In this document: one piece after another, positions 55,596 to 63,979 of the stretch | Numbering within the stretch: position 1 is the stretch's first letter | How the letters are laid out: each line of letters starts with the position of its first letter | Origin: Streptomyces drozdowiczii | GTDB lineage: Bacteria; Actinomycetota; Actinomycetes; Streptomycetales; Streptomycetaceae | NCBI RefSeq assembly: GCF_026167665.1 | Contig: NZ_CP098740.1 | Coordinates: 186,001 to 250,000, forward strand | Length of the DNA stretch: 64,000 bases | Direction: 5' to 3' | Translations under genes and position numbers: made by a program | The notes under the pieces: generated by a model | What the model was told of the DNA's origin: nothing | Databases searched by the model: none | Seen by the model: the letters and a program-made list of their open reading frames with translations, nothing else

Positions 55596-58500
55596 GACGG
55601 CGTTCCGGTTCCTTCCAGGGCGCCGCCCTCCGAGGCGAGGAGAGCGGCGGCCTCCTCCTCGGACAGGGCGTCGATCTCGGCCGTCAGGGCGGCCTCCACG
55701 GCCTCGGCGAAGGCGGCGACCGTGCGGTGGGTGAAGAGGGTGCGCAGGGGGACGGTGAGGTCGGCGGCGGCCCGGACGCGGGCGATGACCCGGGTGGCGA
55801 GCAGCGAGTGCCCGCCCAGGTCGAAGAAGTCGTCCAGGGCACCGACCCGTTCCACGTCCAGCACCTCGCGCCAGATGTCGGCGACCAGTTCCTCCGCCTC
55901 GGTGCGCGGGGCCAGGTGGCTCGCGCGGAGTTCGGGGCGCTGCTCGGGCGCGGGCAGGGCGGCGCGGTCCAGCTTGCCGTTCGGGGTGAGCGGCAGCCGG
56001 TCCAGGACGAGGACGGCGGAGGGCACGAGGTGGGCCGGTAGGAGCGCTCCCACGGCGCTCCGCACTGCGGCGGGATCGAGGCCCGCGGCTGCGGGGACGA
56101 CGTAGGCGACCAGGGTGTCGCGGTGGGCGACGACCACCGCCTCGGTGATCCCGGGCCGGGCGAGGAGCGCGCTCTCGGTCTCGCCGGGCTCGACGCGGTA
56201 GCCGCGCACCTTGAGCTGGCCGTCGATTCTGCCCAGGAATTCCAGGGCGCCGTCGGCCCGGCGGCGCACGAGGTCTCCGGTCCGGTAGCGGCGGGAGCCC
56301 GGCGGGCCGTACGGGTCGGGGACGAAGGCGCGCGCGGTGGCGCCGGGCCGGCCGGTGTAGCCGTAGGTGACCCCCGTACCGCCGATGAGGAGTTCGCCGG
56401 GGGTGCCGGGCGGGACCGGGCCGCCGTGCTCGTCGCACACGGTCGCGGTGACGCCGCCGATCGGGGTGCCGATGGGCGGACGGGCGCGGGCGTCCGCGTC
56501 GCCCAGATCGGCGGTCGTGGCGATGACGGTGGTCTCGGTGGGCCCGTAGGAGTTGACGAGGCGGACCCGGTCGCCGAACCGCTCGCGCCAGGCCTCGACG
56601 GCGGCGGCCTGGACCTGGTCGGCGCCCAGGATCAGCAGCCGCAGCCCGTCCGGCCAGGGGACGACGTCCGGGTCGCCGACGAGGTGCTGCCAGTACGGGG
56701 TGGGCAGGTCCATGACGGTGACGTCGGAGGCGAAGTCCTCGGCCAGCTGGTCGGGCAGGGGGGCGCCGGGGTCGGCCACGACGAGGGTGGCCCCGGCGGC
56801 CAGCGCGGGGAACAGCTCCTCGGCGCAGGTGTCGAAGCTGAGTGAGGCGCAGTGCAGGACCCGGTCCTCGGCGGTGATCCCGTACCCCTCGCGCATCCAG
56901 CGCACCCGCTCGGCGAGCGCCCGGTGCGGGACGAGGACACCCTTCGGTCTGCCGGTCGAGCCGGAGGTGTAGACGAGGTACGCGGGGTCGTCGGGGCGGG
57001 GCGCGAGGGGGCTCTCCCCCGCCGGACCGGCGTCGTCCGCGTCCTCCACGTACAGCGTCCGGACGCTCCCGGGCGGCTCGGGCGATGTGGTGCCGCGGGT
57101 GGTCAGGACGGTGCGGGCGCCGCTGTCGGCGACCATGTACGCGATCCGGGCGGGCGGATAGTCGGGGTCCAGGGGAAGGTAGGCGGCGCCGGCGCGCCAG
57201 GCGGCGAGCATGGCCACGACGGCCTGCGGTCCGCGCGGCAGCAGCACGCCGACGGTGTCCCCGCGCCGCACCCCCTCGGCGGTCAGCCGTCGGGCCAGCG
57301 CGCCCGCGCCGTCCCAGAGTCCGGCGTACGAGAGCGAGGCGTCGCGCCCGCGCAGGGCCTCGCCGCCGGGGCGGTCGCGTACGGTCCTGGCGATGGCCTC
57401 GTGCACGGTGGACGGGCCCTCGGGCAGGGCGGGGCCCCGGCCGGCCGCGTCCAGGGCGGCGCGCTCGTCCTCGTCCAGCAGCGGCAGGAGGTGGACCGGG
57501 GTGTCCGGGCCGTCCGCCGCTGCGCGCAGCAGCGTCTCGAACCAGCGCGCGAGGCGGGCGACCCACTCCTCGTCCAGCAGATCGGTGCGGTAGCCGAAGA
57601 CGGCGACCACGTCCTCGCCGTCCCGCCGCACGTCGAGGGTGAGGTCGAACTTGCAGGCCCGCATGGCGGGGTCCAGTTCGGTGCAGCCGAGACCGGCGAA
57701 GGACGCGTCGCGGAGCAGCCCTGCGTCCTGGGTGTGGACGGTGAGCATCGTCTGGAAGAGCGGGGTGCGCCCGGGGTCCCGGTCGAGGCGCAGGGATTCG
57801 GCCAGTTCCTCGAAGGGGATGCGGTCGTGCGCGAAGGCGCCGAGCACCGTGGTGCGGGCGCGGCGGAGCAGGTCGGCGAAGGTGGGCGTCCCGGTCAGGT
57901 CGGAGCGCAGGACCAGGGTCCGCGAGAAGTAGCCGATGGCCCGTTCGGCGTCGGGGCCCGAGCGGCCCGCCGTGGGAACGCCGACGCAGAAGTCGCGTTG
58001 CCCGGTGCGGCGGTGCAGGGTCGCCTGGTAGGCGGCGAGCAGCACCATGAACGGGGTGCAGCGCCGGGCCCGGGCCAGGGCGTCGATCATCGGTCCGGCG
58101 CCGGTGAGGATCTGGGTGTGGAAGGCGCCCTCGGGCGACGGGTGTTCGGGGCGGGGGCGGTCGAGGGGCAGCTCCAGGGCAGGTGCGCCGTCCAGGCGTT
58201 CCCGCCAGTAGGCGAGGGCTTCGCGCGCCTGCGCCTCGTCCGCGTCCGGCTCCTGCCCGTACGGGTGCGCGGGCAGGGCGGGCAGGTGGGCGGTCCCGCC
58301 CCGGAGGTGTGCGGTGTAGTGCGCCGCCAGCTCGTCGCGCAGGACGTTGAGGGACCAGCCGTCGGCGACGATGTGGTGCAGGACCACGCAGAGGACGTGC
58401 TCGGTGTCTCCCGTACGGAAGAGGGCGACGCGCAGCAGCGGGCCCCGGGCGAGGTCGAAGGCGCGGTTGGTGCGCTCGGCGATCAGCGGTTCGAGCCGGT

Positions 58501-58780
58501 CCCGCTCACCGCGCAGGTCGCGGCACTCGACGTCGACCGGGGCCGGGGCGGCCACCAGTGCGGCCGGTTCGCCGTCCTCGGCGGGGAAGCGGGTGCGCAG
58601 CGCCTCGTGCCGGGCCGCCACCGCGTCGAACGCCGCGCGGAGGGCGGGCTCGGACAGCTCTCCGGAGAGGCGCAGGACGAGCGGAATGTTGTACGAGGCG
58701 TCATCGGGGTCCATCTGGTGCAGGAACCACAGCCGTTTCTGGCCATGCGTCAGGTACGACTGAACGGCCTGGGTACTCAT
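55592..58780 (-). CDS. NRPS module C-A-T, first gene of the operon
   Basis: A 1,062-residue module. Condensation is about 1-440 (HHIVADG at 135-141), adenylation about 460-950 (YLVYTSGSTGRPKG, NSYGPTETT, YRTGDLVRR, TPNGKLDR), and thiolation about 960-1030 (FFDLGGHSLLATRV). An Ala/Glu-rich tail may be a docking element. The specificity residues read by eye are D-T-E-D-I-G-S-V-I; the acidic Glu239 and Asp278 suggest a basic side chain such as lysine, beta-lysine or another diamino acid, with low confidence. The condensation domain at the N-terminus means that it accepts an acyl group from elsewhere. The stop overlaps the next start (ATGA). Confidence 0.9.
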   Translation of the reverse strand: MSTQAVQSYLTHGQKRLWFLHQMDPDDASYNIPLVLRLSGELSEPALRAAFDAVAARHEALRTRFPAEDGEPAALVAAPAPVDVECRDLRGERDRLEPLIAERTNRAFDLARGPLLRVALFRTGDTEHVLCVVLHHIVADGWSLNVLRDELAAHYTAHLRGGTAHLPALPAHPYGQEPDADEAQAREALAYWRERLDGAPALELPLDRPRPEHPSPEGAFHTQILTGAGPMIDALARARRCTPFMVLLAAYQATLHRRTGQRDFCVGVPTAGRSGPDAERAIGYFSRTLVLRSDLTGTPTFADLLRRARTTVLGAFAHDRIPFEELAESLRLDRDPGRTPLFQTMLTVHTQDAGLLRDASFAGLGCTELDPAMRACKFDLTLDVRRDGEDVVAVFGYRTDLLDEEWVARLARWFETLLRAAADGPDTPVHLLPLLDEDERAALDAAGRGPALPEGPSTVHEAIARTVRDRPGGEALRGRDASLSYAGLWDGAGALARRLTAEGVRRGDTVGVLLPRGPQAVVAMLAAWRAGAAYLPLDPDYPPARIAYMVADSGARTVLTTRGTTSPEPPGSVRTLYVEDADDAGPAGESPLAPRPDDPAYLVYTSGSTGRPKGVLVPHRALAERVRWMREGYGITAEDRVLHCASLSFDTCAEELFPALAAGATLVVADPGAPLPDQLAEDFASDVTVMDLPTPYWQHLVGDPDVVPWPDGLRLLILGADQVQAAAVEAWRERFGDRVRLVNSYGPTETTVIATTADLGDADARARPPIGTPIGGVTATVCDEHGGPVPPGTPGELLIGGTGVTYGYTGRPGATARAFVPDPYGPPGSRRYRTGDLVRRRADGALEFLGRIDGQLKVRGYRVEPGETESALLARPGITEAVVVAHRDTLVAYVVPAAAGLDPAAVRSAVGALLPAHLVPSAVLVLDRLPLTPNGKLDRAALPAPEQRPELRASHLAPRTEAEELVADIWREVLDVERVGALDDFFDLGGHSLLATRVIARVRAAADLTVPLRTLFTHRTVAAFAEAVEAALTAEIDALSEEEAAALLASEGGALEGTGTPS
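56039..56052. promoter_or_regulatory. CebR-box-like palindrome inside the first NRPS gene
   Basis: TAGGAGCGCTCCCA matches the CebR operator at 13 of 14 bases. It lies in the C-terminal subdomain of the adenylation domain. Function is not shown. Confidence 0.4.
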
Positions 58781-59177
58781 CCGACTCCCTCGGCGCGCAC
58801 GCCGAGCGGCGTGGTGTGCGGTTGCTTCAGGTCAATGGGGACGTGTGGAGCATGTGGGGGACGGGGCGACGCGGCGGTACGGGGATACCGCGGCGGCCGA
58901 ACGGTCTCGTCATCGGCGAGATCCGGTCATTCGCGGCTTCAGGTGTTGCGATGTTATGAACAGCACACGCATGCGTCAATGCAAGACCTGTACACACAAA
59001 CGGAGTTGGGAAATCCGACCCGCTTATGCGGCCCGTCCGGCGAGATCACCCCGGACCCGGGCCGGGCGTTCATCCCTTCGGCTGGATCTTGGGCACAAAT
59101 TGCACCTTTCGCGTCCTTCCGGGTGGTGAATGGGGGCGTGCGACAGCAAACCCCCGGCCCGAGGAGCGTGGACCACC
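58781..59177. other. 397-bp divergent intergenic region upstream of the NRPS operon
   Basis: No protein-coding frame is convincing here. The part from about 58930 to 59020 is clearly richer in A/T than its surroundings and holds the probable NRPS promoter and the 10-bp palindrome ACGCATGCGT (58967-58976). Promoter elements for the plus-strand gene at 59178 should also lie here. Confidence 0.6.
58951..58979 (-). promoter_or_regulatory. Probable promoter of the NRPS operon
   Basis: On the minus strand, TTGACG (58979-58974) and TAACAT (58956-58951) are separated by exactly 17 bp, a good match to the principal sigma-factor consensus. Transcription would begin near 58944 with a leader of about 160 bases. 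The palindrome ACGCATGCGT overlaps the -35 box and could be an operator. Confidence 0.6.
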
Positions 59178-59779
59178 ATGAACAACGCGGACAGTGCGTC
59201 GCAGAGCGTGCGGACGATGTATGCCGAGCGATTCGCCACCGATCTCACCGACAACCGTGCGGAGCAGAAGGAACTCACCGCGCAGATCGAACGGCTGCGG
59301 GGCCGCCTGGAACAGCTGAGGGCCGACGAGACCTGGCTGACCGGGATGCAGGCCGCGCTGCCGGGAGAGACGGCGCCCCACGGCCGCGCCGCGCACCGCG
59401 CACCGGGGCGAAGCCGGCCGAAGGTGACGCCCCCGCCGGCACCCCCGTCCCGGGCCCCCGGCCCGCCGGGCGCGCGAAGGCGCGGCCGTCCCGGGCCAGG
59501 ACCGGCGGCAGGAAGGCGGCCCCCGCCGCGGCCACTCCCCTGCACCAGCTCATCCGCGGCCTGATGCCCCTGGGCGAGCCGCGCCTGGTGCGCGAGGTGC
59601 ACGCGGATCTGACCGAGGCGCACCCGGAGCGCGGCACATCGGTGCAGGTGGTGCGCAACACCCTGGAGACCCTGGTGAAGCGCGGGGTCGTCGGCAAGGG
59701 AATCCAGAAGGGCACGGCCATGTACACCGCGACCGCGCCGGTCGCGTCCGAGGGCGACGAGCCTCCGGCGGCCGGCTGA
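59178..59779 (+). CDS. Coiled-coil/winged-helix protein, apparent frameshift
   Basis: The first about 65 residues form a heptad-rich helix (RAEQKELTAQIERLRGRLEQ) after MNNADSASQSVRTMYAERFA. The C-terminal part reads, in the -1 frame, as a Lys/Arg-rich linker and a winged-helix-like domain (LHQLIRGLMPLGEPRLVREV, VQVVRNTLETLVKRG, GTAMYTATAP). One missing base somewhere in 59370-59440 would join them into about 200 residues. It is divergent from the NRPS operon and could be a nucleoid or regulatory protein; a role in regulating the cluster is a guess. Otherwise it is a hypothetical protein. Confidence 0.65.
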
Positions 59780-59802
59780 GCGGCGCGCGAGTCCGTGACA
59801 CA

Positions 59803-59842
59803 CGTCCGGCCCCCGGGGAGCGTGCTCCCCGGGGGCCGGACG
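59803..59842. terminator. Bidirectional terminator before the cold-shock gene
   Basis: A perfect 19-bp stem (59803-59821 with 59824-59842) between the convergent genes ending at 59779 and 59857. Confidence 0.85.
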
Positions 59843-59856
59843 GTGGTACTACGGCG

Positions 59857-60060
59857 TCAGGCGGCCGTGATGTTCTCCGCCTGCGGGCCCTTCTGGCCCT
59901 GCGTGATGTCGAAGGTCACCGCCTGGCCCTCCTGGAGCTCACGGAAGCCGGAGGCGTTGATGTTCGAGTAGTGAGCGAAGACGTCCGGCCCGCCGCCGTC
60001 CTGCTGGATGAAGCCGAAACCCTTTTCGGCGTTGAACCACTTGACGGTTCCGCTGGCCAT
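59857..60060 (-). CDS. Cold-shock protein (CspA family)
   Basis: A 67-residue single-domain nucleic-acid chaperone. RNP1 is [11 protein letters not shown]2 is DVFAHYSNI, and the protein begins [15 protein letters not shown], the Streptomyces Csp signature; it ends [10 protein letters not shown]. It binds single-stranded RNA or DNA and resolves secondary structure. The start is ATG 60060. The leader upstream (60061 onward) is probably long, as for other csp genes. A shared terminator lies 15 bp beyond the stop. Confidence 0.95.
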   Translation of the reverse strand: MASGTVKWFNAEKGFGFIQQDGGGPDVFAHYSNINASGFRELQEGQAVTFDITQGQKGPQAENITAA

Positions 60061-60790
60061 GCCGGTGCCTCTCAGTCGATATCGGGAGCCGCACCACGCG
60101 GTCCCAGTGGCGTCCTGGTCCGCCCCCTGCACAGCAAGGCGCCCGCGCCGGAGCACGGGCGGTTTCGGCGAACCACGACTTCCGGCAGTGACGCTACATG
60201 GCGAAACCCCTCTCCACCAGAGAGCAACGACTTCGCGTCGCGCCGGATGTCGGCGAAAGCCGCTGATGGGGCCGTAGTCACGGGGATCCGGAGGCCGATG
60301 GCGAGCGGAACGCCCGCAGCGGTGTCACCGGACCGGAGCACTGGAGGGGGGACGAGCCGGCTCCGGATGGAGCAGTGCCCACCGGGACGAAAATGGTGCG
60401 GCCGGCAGGGGGGCTGCCGACCGCACCGAGTACCGCCCCGCCTCGGCCCGGGAGACCGAGGTGGGTGACGGAAAGAGCCAGATCAGCGGACCGTGGTGCG
60501 CAGTCCGCCCCGCCGGGGGACGAAATACGGTCTGCTGGTCAAGCCCTTCCCGCCACCGTTCTGAACGGGCGCGGAATTCCGGCTGCGAACATTGCCAGGA
60601 GAGGACAGCAGGAAGACCGCGCGTCAGGCGCGGGCCCACCGCCCCGAAGAGCCGCGGTCCGCTGCCTCACGGGCTCCAGCATGGAAGGTAAACAGACTGT
60701 TTTCTACGTCCAGTTTTTAGCGCTAAGCCACGTCGCGCCAATTAGGCTCACGCCCGCGCAACCGGGCCCATACGCGGGGGATTTGATCGC
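60061..60790. other. 730-bp region without a convincing gene
   Basis: Open frames here lack family similarity, good starts or consistent codon bias, and I do not call any. It should contain the leader and promoter of the cold-shock gene on the minus strand and the promoter region of the MmyB-like regulator on the plus strand. The last 120 bp are A/T-richer and carry two palindromes, listed separately. Confidence 0.6.
60690..60726. promoter_or_regulatory. Two palindromes upstream of the MmyB-like regulator
   Basis: AAACAGACTGTTT (60690-60702) has perfect 6-bp arms with a one-base centre, and TTAGCGCTAA (60717-60726) is a perfect 10-bp palindrome. They are 65-100 bp before the regulator start in an A/T-rich stretch, suiting autoregulation. 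Confidence 0.45.
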
Positions 60791-61621
60791 ATGACCAACA
60801 CGGACAAGACGGCACTTCGGACACTGCTCAGAGTCCGTCGCGCACTGATCGACCCCACCGGGCACGGTTTCCACCGTTCGTCCCGCCAGGGTCGCCGCGC
60901 ACCCGGCCTGTCTCAGCACCAGGTCGACCAGTTGCTGCACCGCACCCCCGGCACCTACCGCCGGCTGGAGTCCGGCGCCTGGCCGCGGCCGGACACCGGT
61001 TTCCTCCGTGACGTGGCGATGCTCTTCGCCCTCAACGAGCAGGAGTGGGTGTCGCTGTGCCGGTACGCCGGAATAGGCGACCCGCCGGGCCCGCTCACCG
61101 CCCGCTCGGGCAAGGAGGTGCCGGGTGTGTGGCAGGAGGCCATCGACGGGATGACCCATCCCGCGTACATCACCGACGCCTCCTGGGAGCTGATCGCGCA
61201 CAACGACGAGTTCGCGCGGCTGTTCCCCGGCGGGGAGGTGCCCACGAACACCATGCGGTGGATGCTCCTCGAACCGCAGGGCCGCGAGATGCTCATCGAC
61301 TGGGACACCGCCTGGGCACCGCTGGTCGTGCCGCAGCTGCGGGCGGCGCTCGCCAGCCGGTCCGACGACGAGGTGCTCCGCCGGCTGGAGAAGGACGTGC
61401 TGGCCGACCCGCAGTGTGCGCCGATCTGGGAGTCGGGCGGCGCGCACATCCACCCCGACGGCGACGAACGCCCCATCCGGCACGCCATCGACGGTCCGGG
61501 GTGGGTGACGATGTGCGCAGCTCAGCCCATGGCGGCTCCGGGCGCGCGCATGATCGTTCTCGTCTTCCACGCGGGCGCGCGACGCTCGCACACCCGCGTG
61601 CCGGTACTGCGCGCTCCGTAG
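60791..61621 (+). CDS. XRE-family regulator with MmyB-like ligand domain
   Basis: A 276-residue regulator. An N-terminal helix-turn-helix (about 10-90, PGLSQHQVDQLLHRTPGTYRR) is followed by the MmyB-like ligand-binding domain (about 110-270) with HPAYITDASWELIAHNDEFA, NTMRWMLLEPQGRE and WVTMCAAQP. MmyB of methylenomycin biosynthesis is an activator of this fold, and members may bind fatty acids. ATG 60791 is the start. It precedes the type III PKS by about 110 bp on the same strand and could control it. Confidence 0.88.
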   Translation: MTNTDKTALRTLLRVRRALIDPTGHGFHRSSRQGRRAPGLSQHQVDQLLHRTPGTYRRLESGAWPRPDTGFLRDVAMLFALNEQEWVSLCRYAGIGDPPGPLTARSGKEVPGVWQEAIDGMTHPAYITDASWELIAHNDEFARLFPGGEVPTNTMRWMLLEPQGREMLIDWDTAWAPLVVPQLRAALASRSDDEVLRRLEKDVLADPQCAPIWESGGAHIHPDGDERPIRHAIDGPGWVTMCAAQPMAAPGARMIVLVFHAGARRSHTRVPVLRAP

Positions 61622-61732
61622 GGGCTTCCCTCCAGGGTTTCGCGGTGCTCTGATCAGGGCGGTACGGCCGTTTGTGGCTTAGGTTGTGCCCACCCCCACA
61701 TCGCCGCCGCACCGTGCCCGCCGGAGGATGTC

Positions 61733-62782
61733 GTGCCCGCCTACATAGCCCGCCCCACCACCGTGTTCCCCGCCCACAAAGTGACCACCGGGGAGATCGC
61801 GGACGACATCCGCGCCCATCACCAGGACCACCCGCGGCTCGCCGCGATCCTCCGCATCGTGGCCAACACCGGCGTGCGCAGCAGGTACTTCACCCGGCCG
61901 CTGGCGGCGCCCACGGTGTCGGGGGACGCCGGTGTCACGGCCCGGGCCGAGGCGGCGTTCACCGACGCGCTGGAGATGGCGGAGCAGGCGGCACGGGGTG
62001 TGCTCGGGGCGTACGGGCTGGGTCCGGGCGATGTGGACGCGATCATCACGACGCATTCGACCGGCTGGTCCGTGCCCAACATGGACATCCACCTGATGAA
62101 CCGGCTGGGCCTGCGCCAGAACGTCTCCAGGATCGCGCTGACGACGCTGGCGTGCGCGGGCGGCACCCAGGCGCTGATCCGGGCCGTCGACCTGCTGGCC
62201 GCGAGACCCGGGGCGACCGTCCTGGTGGTCGCCGCCGAGGTCATCTCCGCCGTGTACAACCATCAGGACGACGCCGTCGAGCACATGATCTACAAGGTCC
62301 TGTTCGGGGACAGCGCGGCGGCGACCCTCGTCACCGACGCCCCGCTGGGCCCCGGTCTCCGCGTGGGCTCCCCGGCCGACACCTACGAGCACGTCCTGCC
62401 GGAGAGCCTCACCCGGTACGCCGGCCGCGTCGATCCGGCCGGGTTCCACTTCGACAGCACGAAGGAGGCGCTGAGCGCGGCGGACGACGTGCTGCCCGGT
62501 CTGCTGACCTGGCTCGGCCGGTCCTCCGTGGACTTCGGGGTCATCCATCCCGGCAGTACGCGCATCATCAGCGACACCGCGACGGCCCTCGGCCTCGACG
62601 CCCACGGCACCCGGCACTCCGCCGCCACCCTTGCCGACGAGGGCAACCTCGGCGGTGTCTCCGTGCTCCGCATCCTCGAACGCACCCACGCCGAACCGCC
62701 GCCGGCCGGTGCCGAGGGGATCACCGTCGCGTACGGGCCGGGCTTCGCCACGGCCGCGCTGCGCGGGACCTGGGCCGCCTGA
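61733..62782 (+). CDS. Type III polyketide synthase (PhlD-like)
   Basis: A 349-residue ketosynthase homodimer type. The triad is visible: Cys in TLACAGGTQAL, His in FGVIHPGSTRII and Asn in DEGNLGGVSVL, with the GPGF loop near the end (AYGPGFATAAL). It should extend an acyl-CoA starter with malonyl-CoA and cyclise it to a phenol, pyrone or resorcinol. It resembles the PhlD-like group of Streptomyces rather than RppA. GTG 61733 has GGAGG upstream. There are no tailoring genes nearby except a NUDIX gene on the other strand. The upstream MmyB-like regulator is a likely controller. Confidence 0.88.
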   Translation: MPAYIARPTTVFPAHKVTTGEIADDIRAHHQDHPRLAAILRIVANTGVRSRYFTRPLAAPTVSGDAGVTARAEAAFTDALEMAEQAARGVLGAYGLGPGDVDAIITTHSTGWSVPNMDIHLMNRLGLRQNVSRIALTTLACAGGTQALIRAVDLLAARPGATVLVVAAEVISAVYNHQDDAVEHMIYKVLFGDSAAATLVTDAPLGPGLRVGSPADTYEHVLPESLTRYAGRVDPAGFHFDSTKEALSAADDVLPGLLTWLGRSSVDFGVIHPGSTRIISDTATALGLDAHGTRHSAATLADEGNLGGVSVLRILERTHAEPPPAGAEGITVAYGPGFATAALRGTWAA

Positions 62783-62809
62783 CCGGCCGCCCGCGGCGAG
62801 GTGAGGGCG

Positions 62810-63406
62810 TCAGGACCGCCCGGCCTGATGGTGGGCCTGGAGGAGCGCGAGCGCCGCGAGGGTGATGCCGCAGGTGATACGTCCCTCGGCCAGCCACCCC
62901 GGCAGGTCCTCGGGCGTGACCCAGACGGGTTCGGTGAGGGATTCCATCGCCTCGGGCTCCGCCGACTCGGCGGTCGCCACGTCCACCTCGGCGGCGTACA
63001 CCCGGATCGGGGCGGCGAGGATGCCGGTGTCGGCGTGGATGGTGCCGAGGGGCCGCAGCGACGCGCAGACGAGCCCCGTCTCCTCGCGCAGTTCGCGGAC
63101 GGCGGCCGCCGCCAGCCCTTCCTCGTCCTCGCTCGATCCCCGGGGGAATTCGAGCGAGGCGGCCTGGATCGGGTAGCGGTAGTGGGACACGAACGCGTAC
63201 CCGGCCGGGCCGACCGGTACGACGACGGCCCCTTCCTTACGCGCCTGCCACCGCAGGTACTGGCCGGTGGCCCCGGACGGGGCGACGACGTCGTCGTTGT
63301 ACAACGTGCCGAAGCGGTTGCGGAATACGGGCACTTCACGCACCCGCCGGATGGGCGCAGGCACGACGCCGGTCTGCACGGAGCCGGCTCCGGTCACTGT
63401 GGTCAC
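62810..63406 (-). CDS. NUDIX hydrolase
   Basis: A 198-residue hydrolase with an intact Nudix box (GSSEDEEGLAAAAVRELREE plus TGL). An N-terminal region with FGTLYNDDVVAPSG and a core VVVPVGPAGYAFVSHYRY suggest the ADP-ribose pyrophosphatase-like subgroup. GTG 63406 is chosen because GAGGAGG lies just upstream; the frame is open far beyond but without similarity. The substrate (ADP-sugars or another nucleoside diphosphate) is inferred only from subgroup resemblance. Confidence 0.88.
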   Translation of the reverse strand: MTTVTGAGSVQTGVVPAPIRRVREVPVFRNRFGTLYNDDVVAPSGATGQYLRWQARKEGAVVVPVGPAGYAFVSHYRYPIQAASLEFPRGSSEDEEGLAAAAVRELREETGLVCASLRPLGTIHADTGILAAPIRVYAAEVDVATAESAEPEAMESLTEPVWVTPEDLPGWLAEGRITCGITLAALALLQAHHQAGRS

Positions 63407-63538
63407 TTGGGCCTCCTCGGGTCTCTCCCGCCCCATGAAGGTGCGCGGGGAGCCCGGGGTGTGACCCGGATCCGGTCGGCCCGTCCCCGCGTCCGTTTTC
63501 GGTTGACGCGCGTCCCTCGGGACCGGTTTCCTGGCGCG

Positions 63539-63979
63539 ATGACCGATCTCCGTATCGAGCAGGTGGACAGTGACGCCTCGCTCCTGGACTGGCAGTTCGT
63601 CCACAACGCCATCATCCCCACGGCTCCCCTGTCGTTCGCGGAAGTGACGGAGCGCGCGGGGCGCAACCGGTTGTGCGTCGCGTACGCGGGGAACGTGCTC
63701 GTGGGGTGTTCCACGGTGCGCCCGCCCGGCGCGGACAACCCGGTGGGAACCGTGATCGCCCGCGTCCTGCCCGAGCACCGGGGCCGGGGATTCGGCGGGC
63801 AGCTGTACGCGCACGGCCTCGAGCTGGCCCGGGGGCTCGGTGCCGAGGTCATCGAGACATGTGTCCTGGAGTCGAACCCCGAGGGCCTGAGGTTCGCGTT
63901 GCGGAACGGTTTCGTGGAGACCGAGCGGTACGTCCTCCCGGGCGACACCGTGCCGTTCATCGACCTCCGGCTCGCCTGA
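63539..63979 (+). CDS. GNAT family N-acetyltransferase
   Basis: A 146-residue acetyltransferase with VIARVLPEHRGRGFGGQLYA (the R-G-x-G-x-G/A acetyl-CoA loop) and a final ESNPEGLRFALRNGFVETER. ATG 63539 is the start; it is divergent from the NUDIX gene. The substrate cannot be told. Confidence 0.9.
   Translation: MTDLRIEQVDSDASLLDWQFVHNAIIPTAPLSFAEVTERAGRNRLCVAYAGNVLVGCSTVRPPGADNPVGTVIARVLPEHRGRGFGGQLYAHGLELARGLGAEVIETCVLESNPEGLRFALRNGFVETERYVLPGDTVPFIDLRLA

Noticed and set aside
43662..58780. Enterobactin-like catecholate siderophore cluster (serine module with TE, EntS-like exporter, EntE-like ligase, MbtH).
   Set aside because: There are no genes for dihydroxybenzoate synthesis and no iron uptake. 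The ligase active-site region does not clearly match DHB-activating enzymes, and there are extra glycine and possibly basic modules. I keep the analogy only for the module architecture.
60738..60756. TTAGGCTCAC resembles half of the Streptomyces iron box (DmdR1), suggesting an iron-regulated siderophore locus.
   Set aside because: Only one half matches and the other half is unrelated. No such box was found before the NRPS operon, and no siderophore uptake or hydroxylase genes are in the window.
60061..60790. Several open frames of 70-165 codons on both strands.
   Set aside because: They lack recognisable motifs, plausible ribosome sites and conserved composition; high GC makes such frames common.
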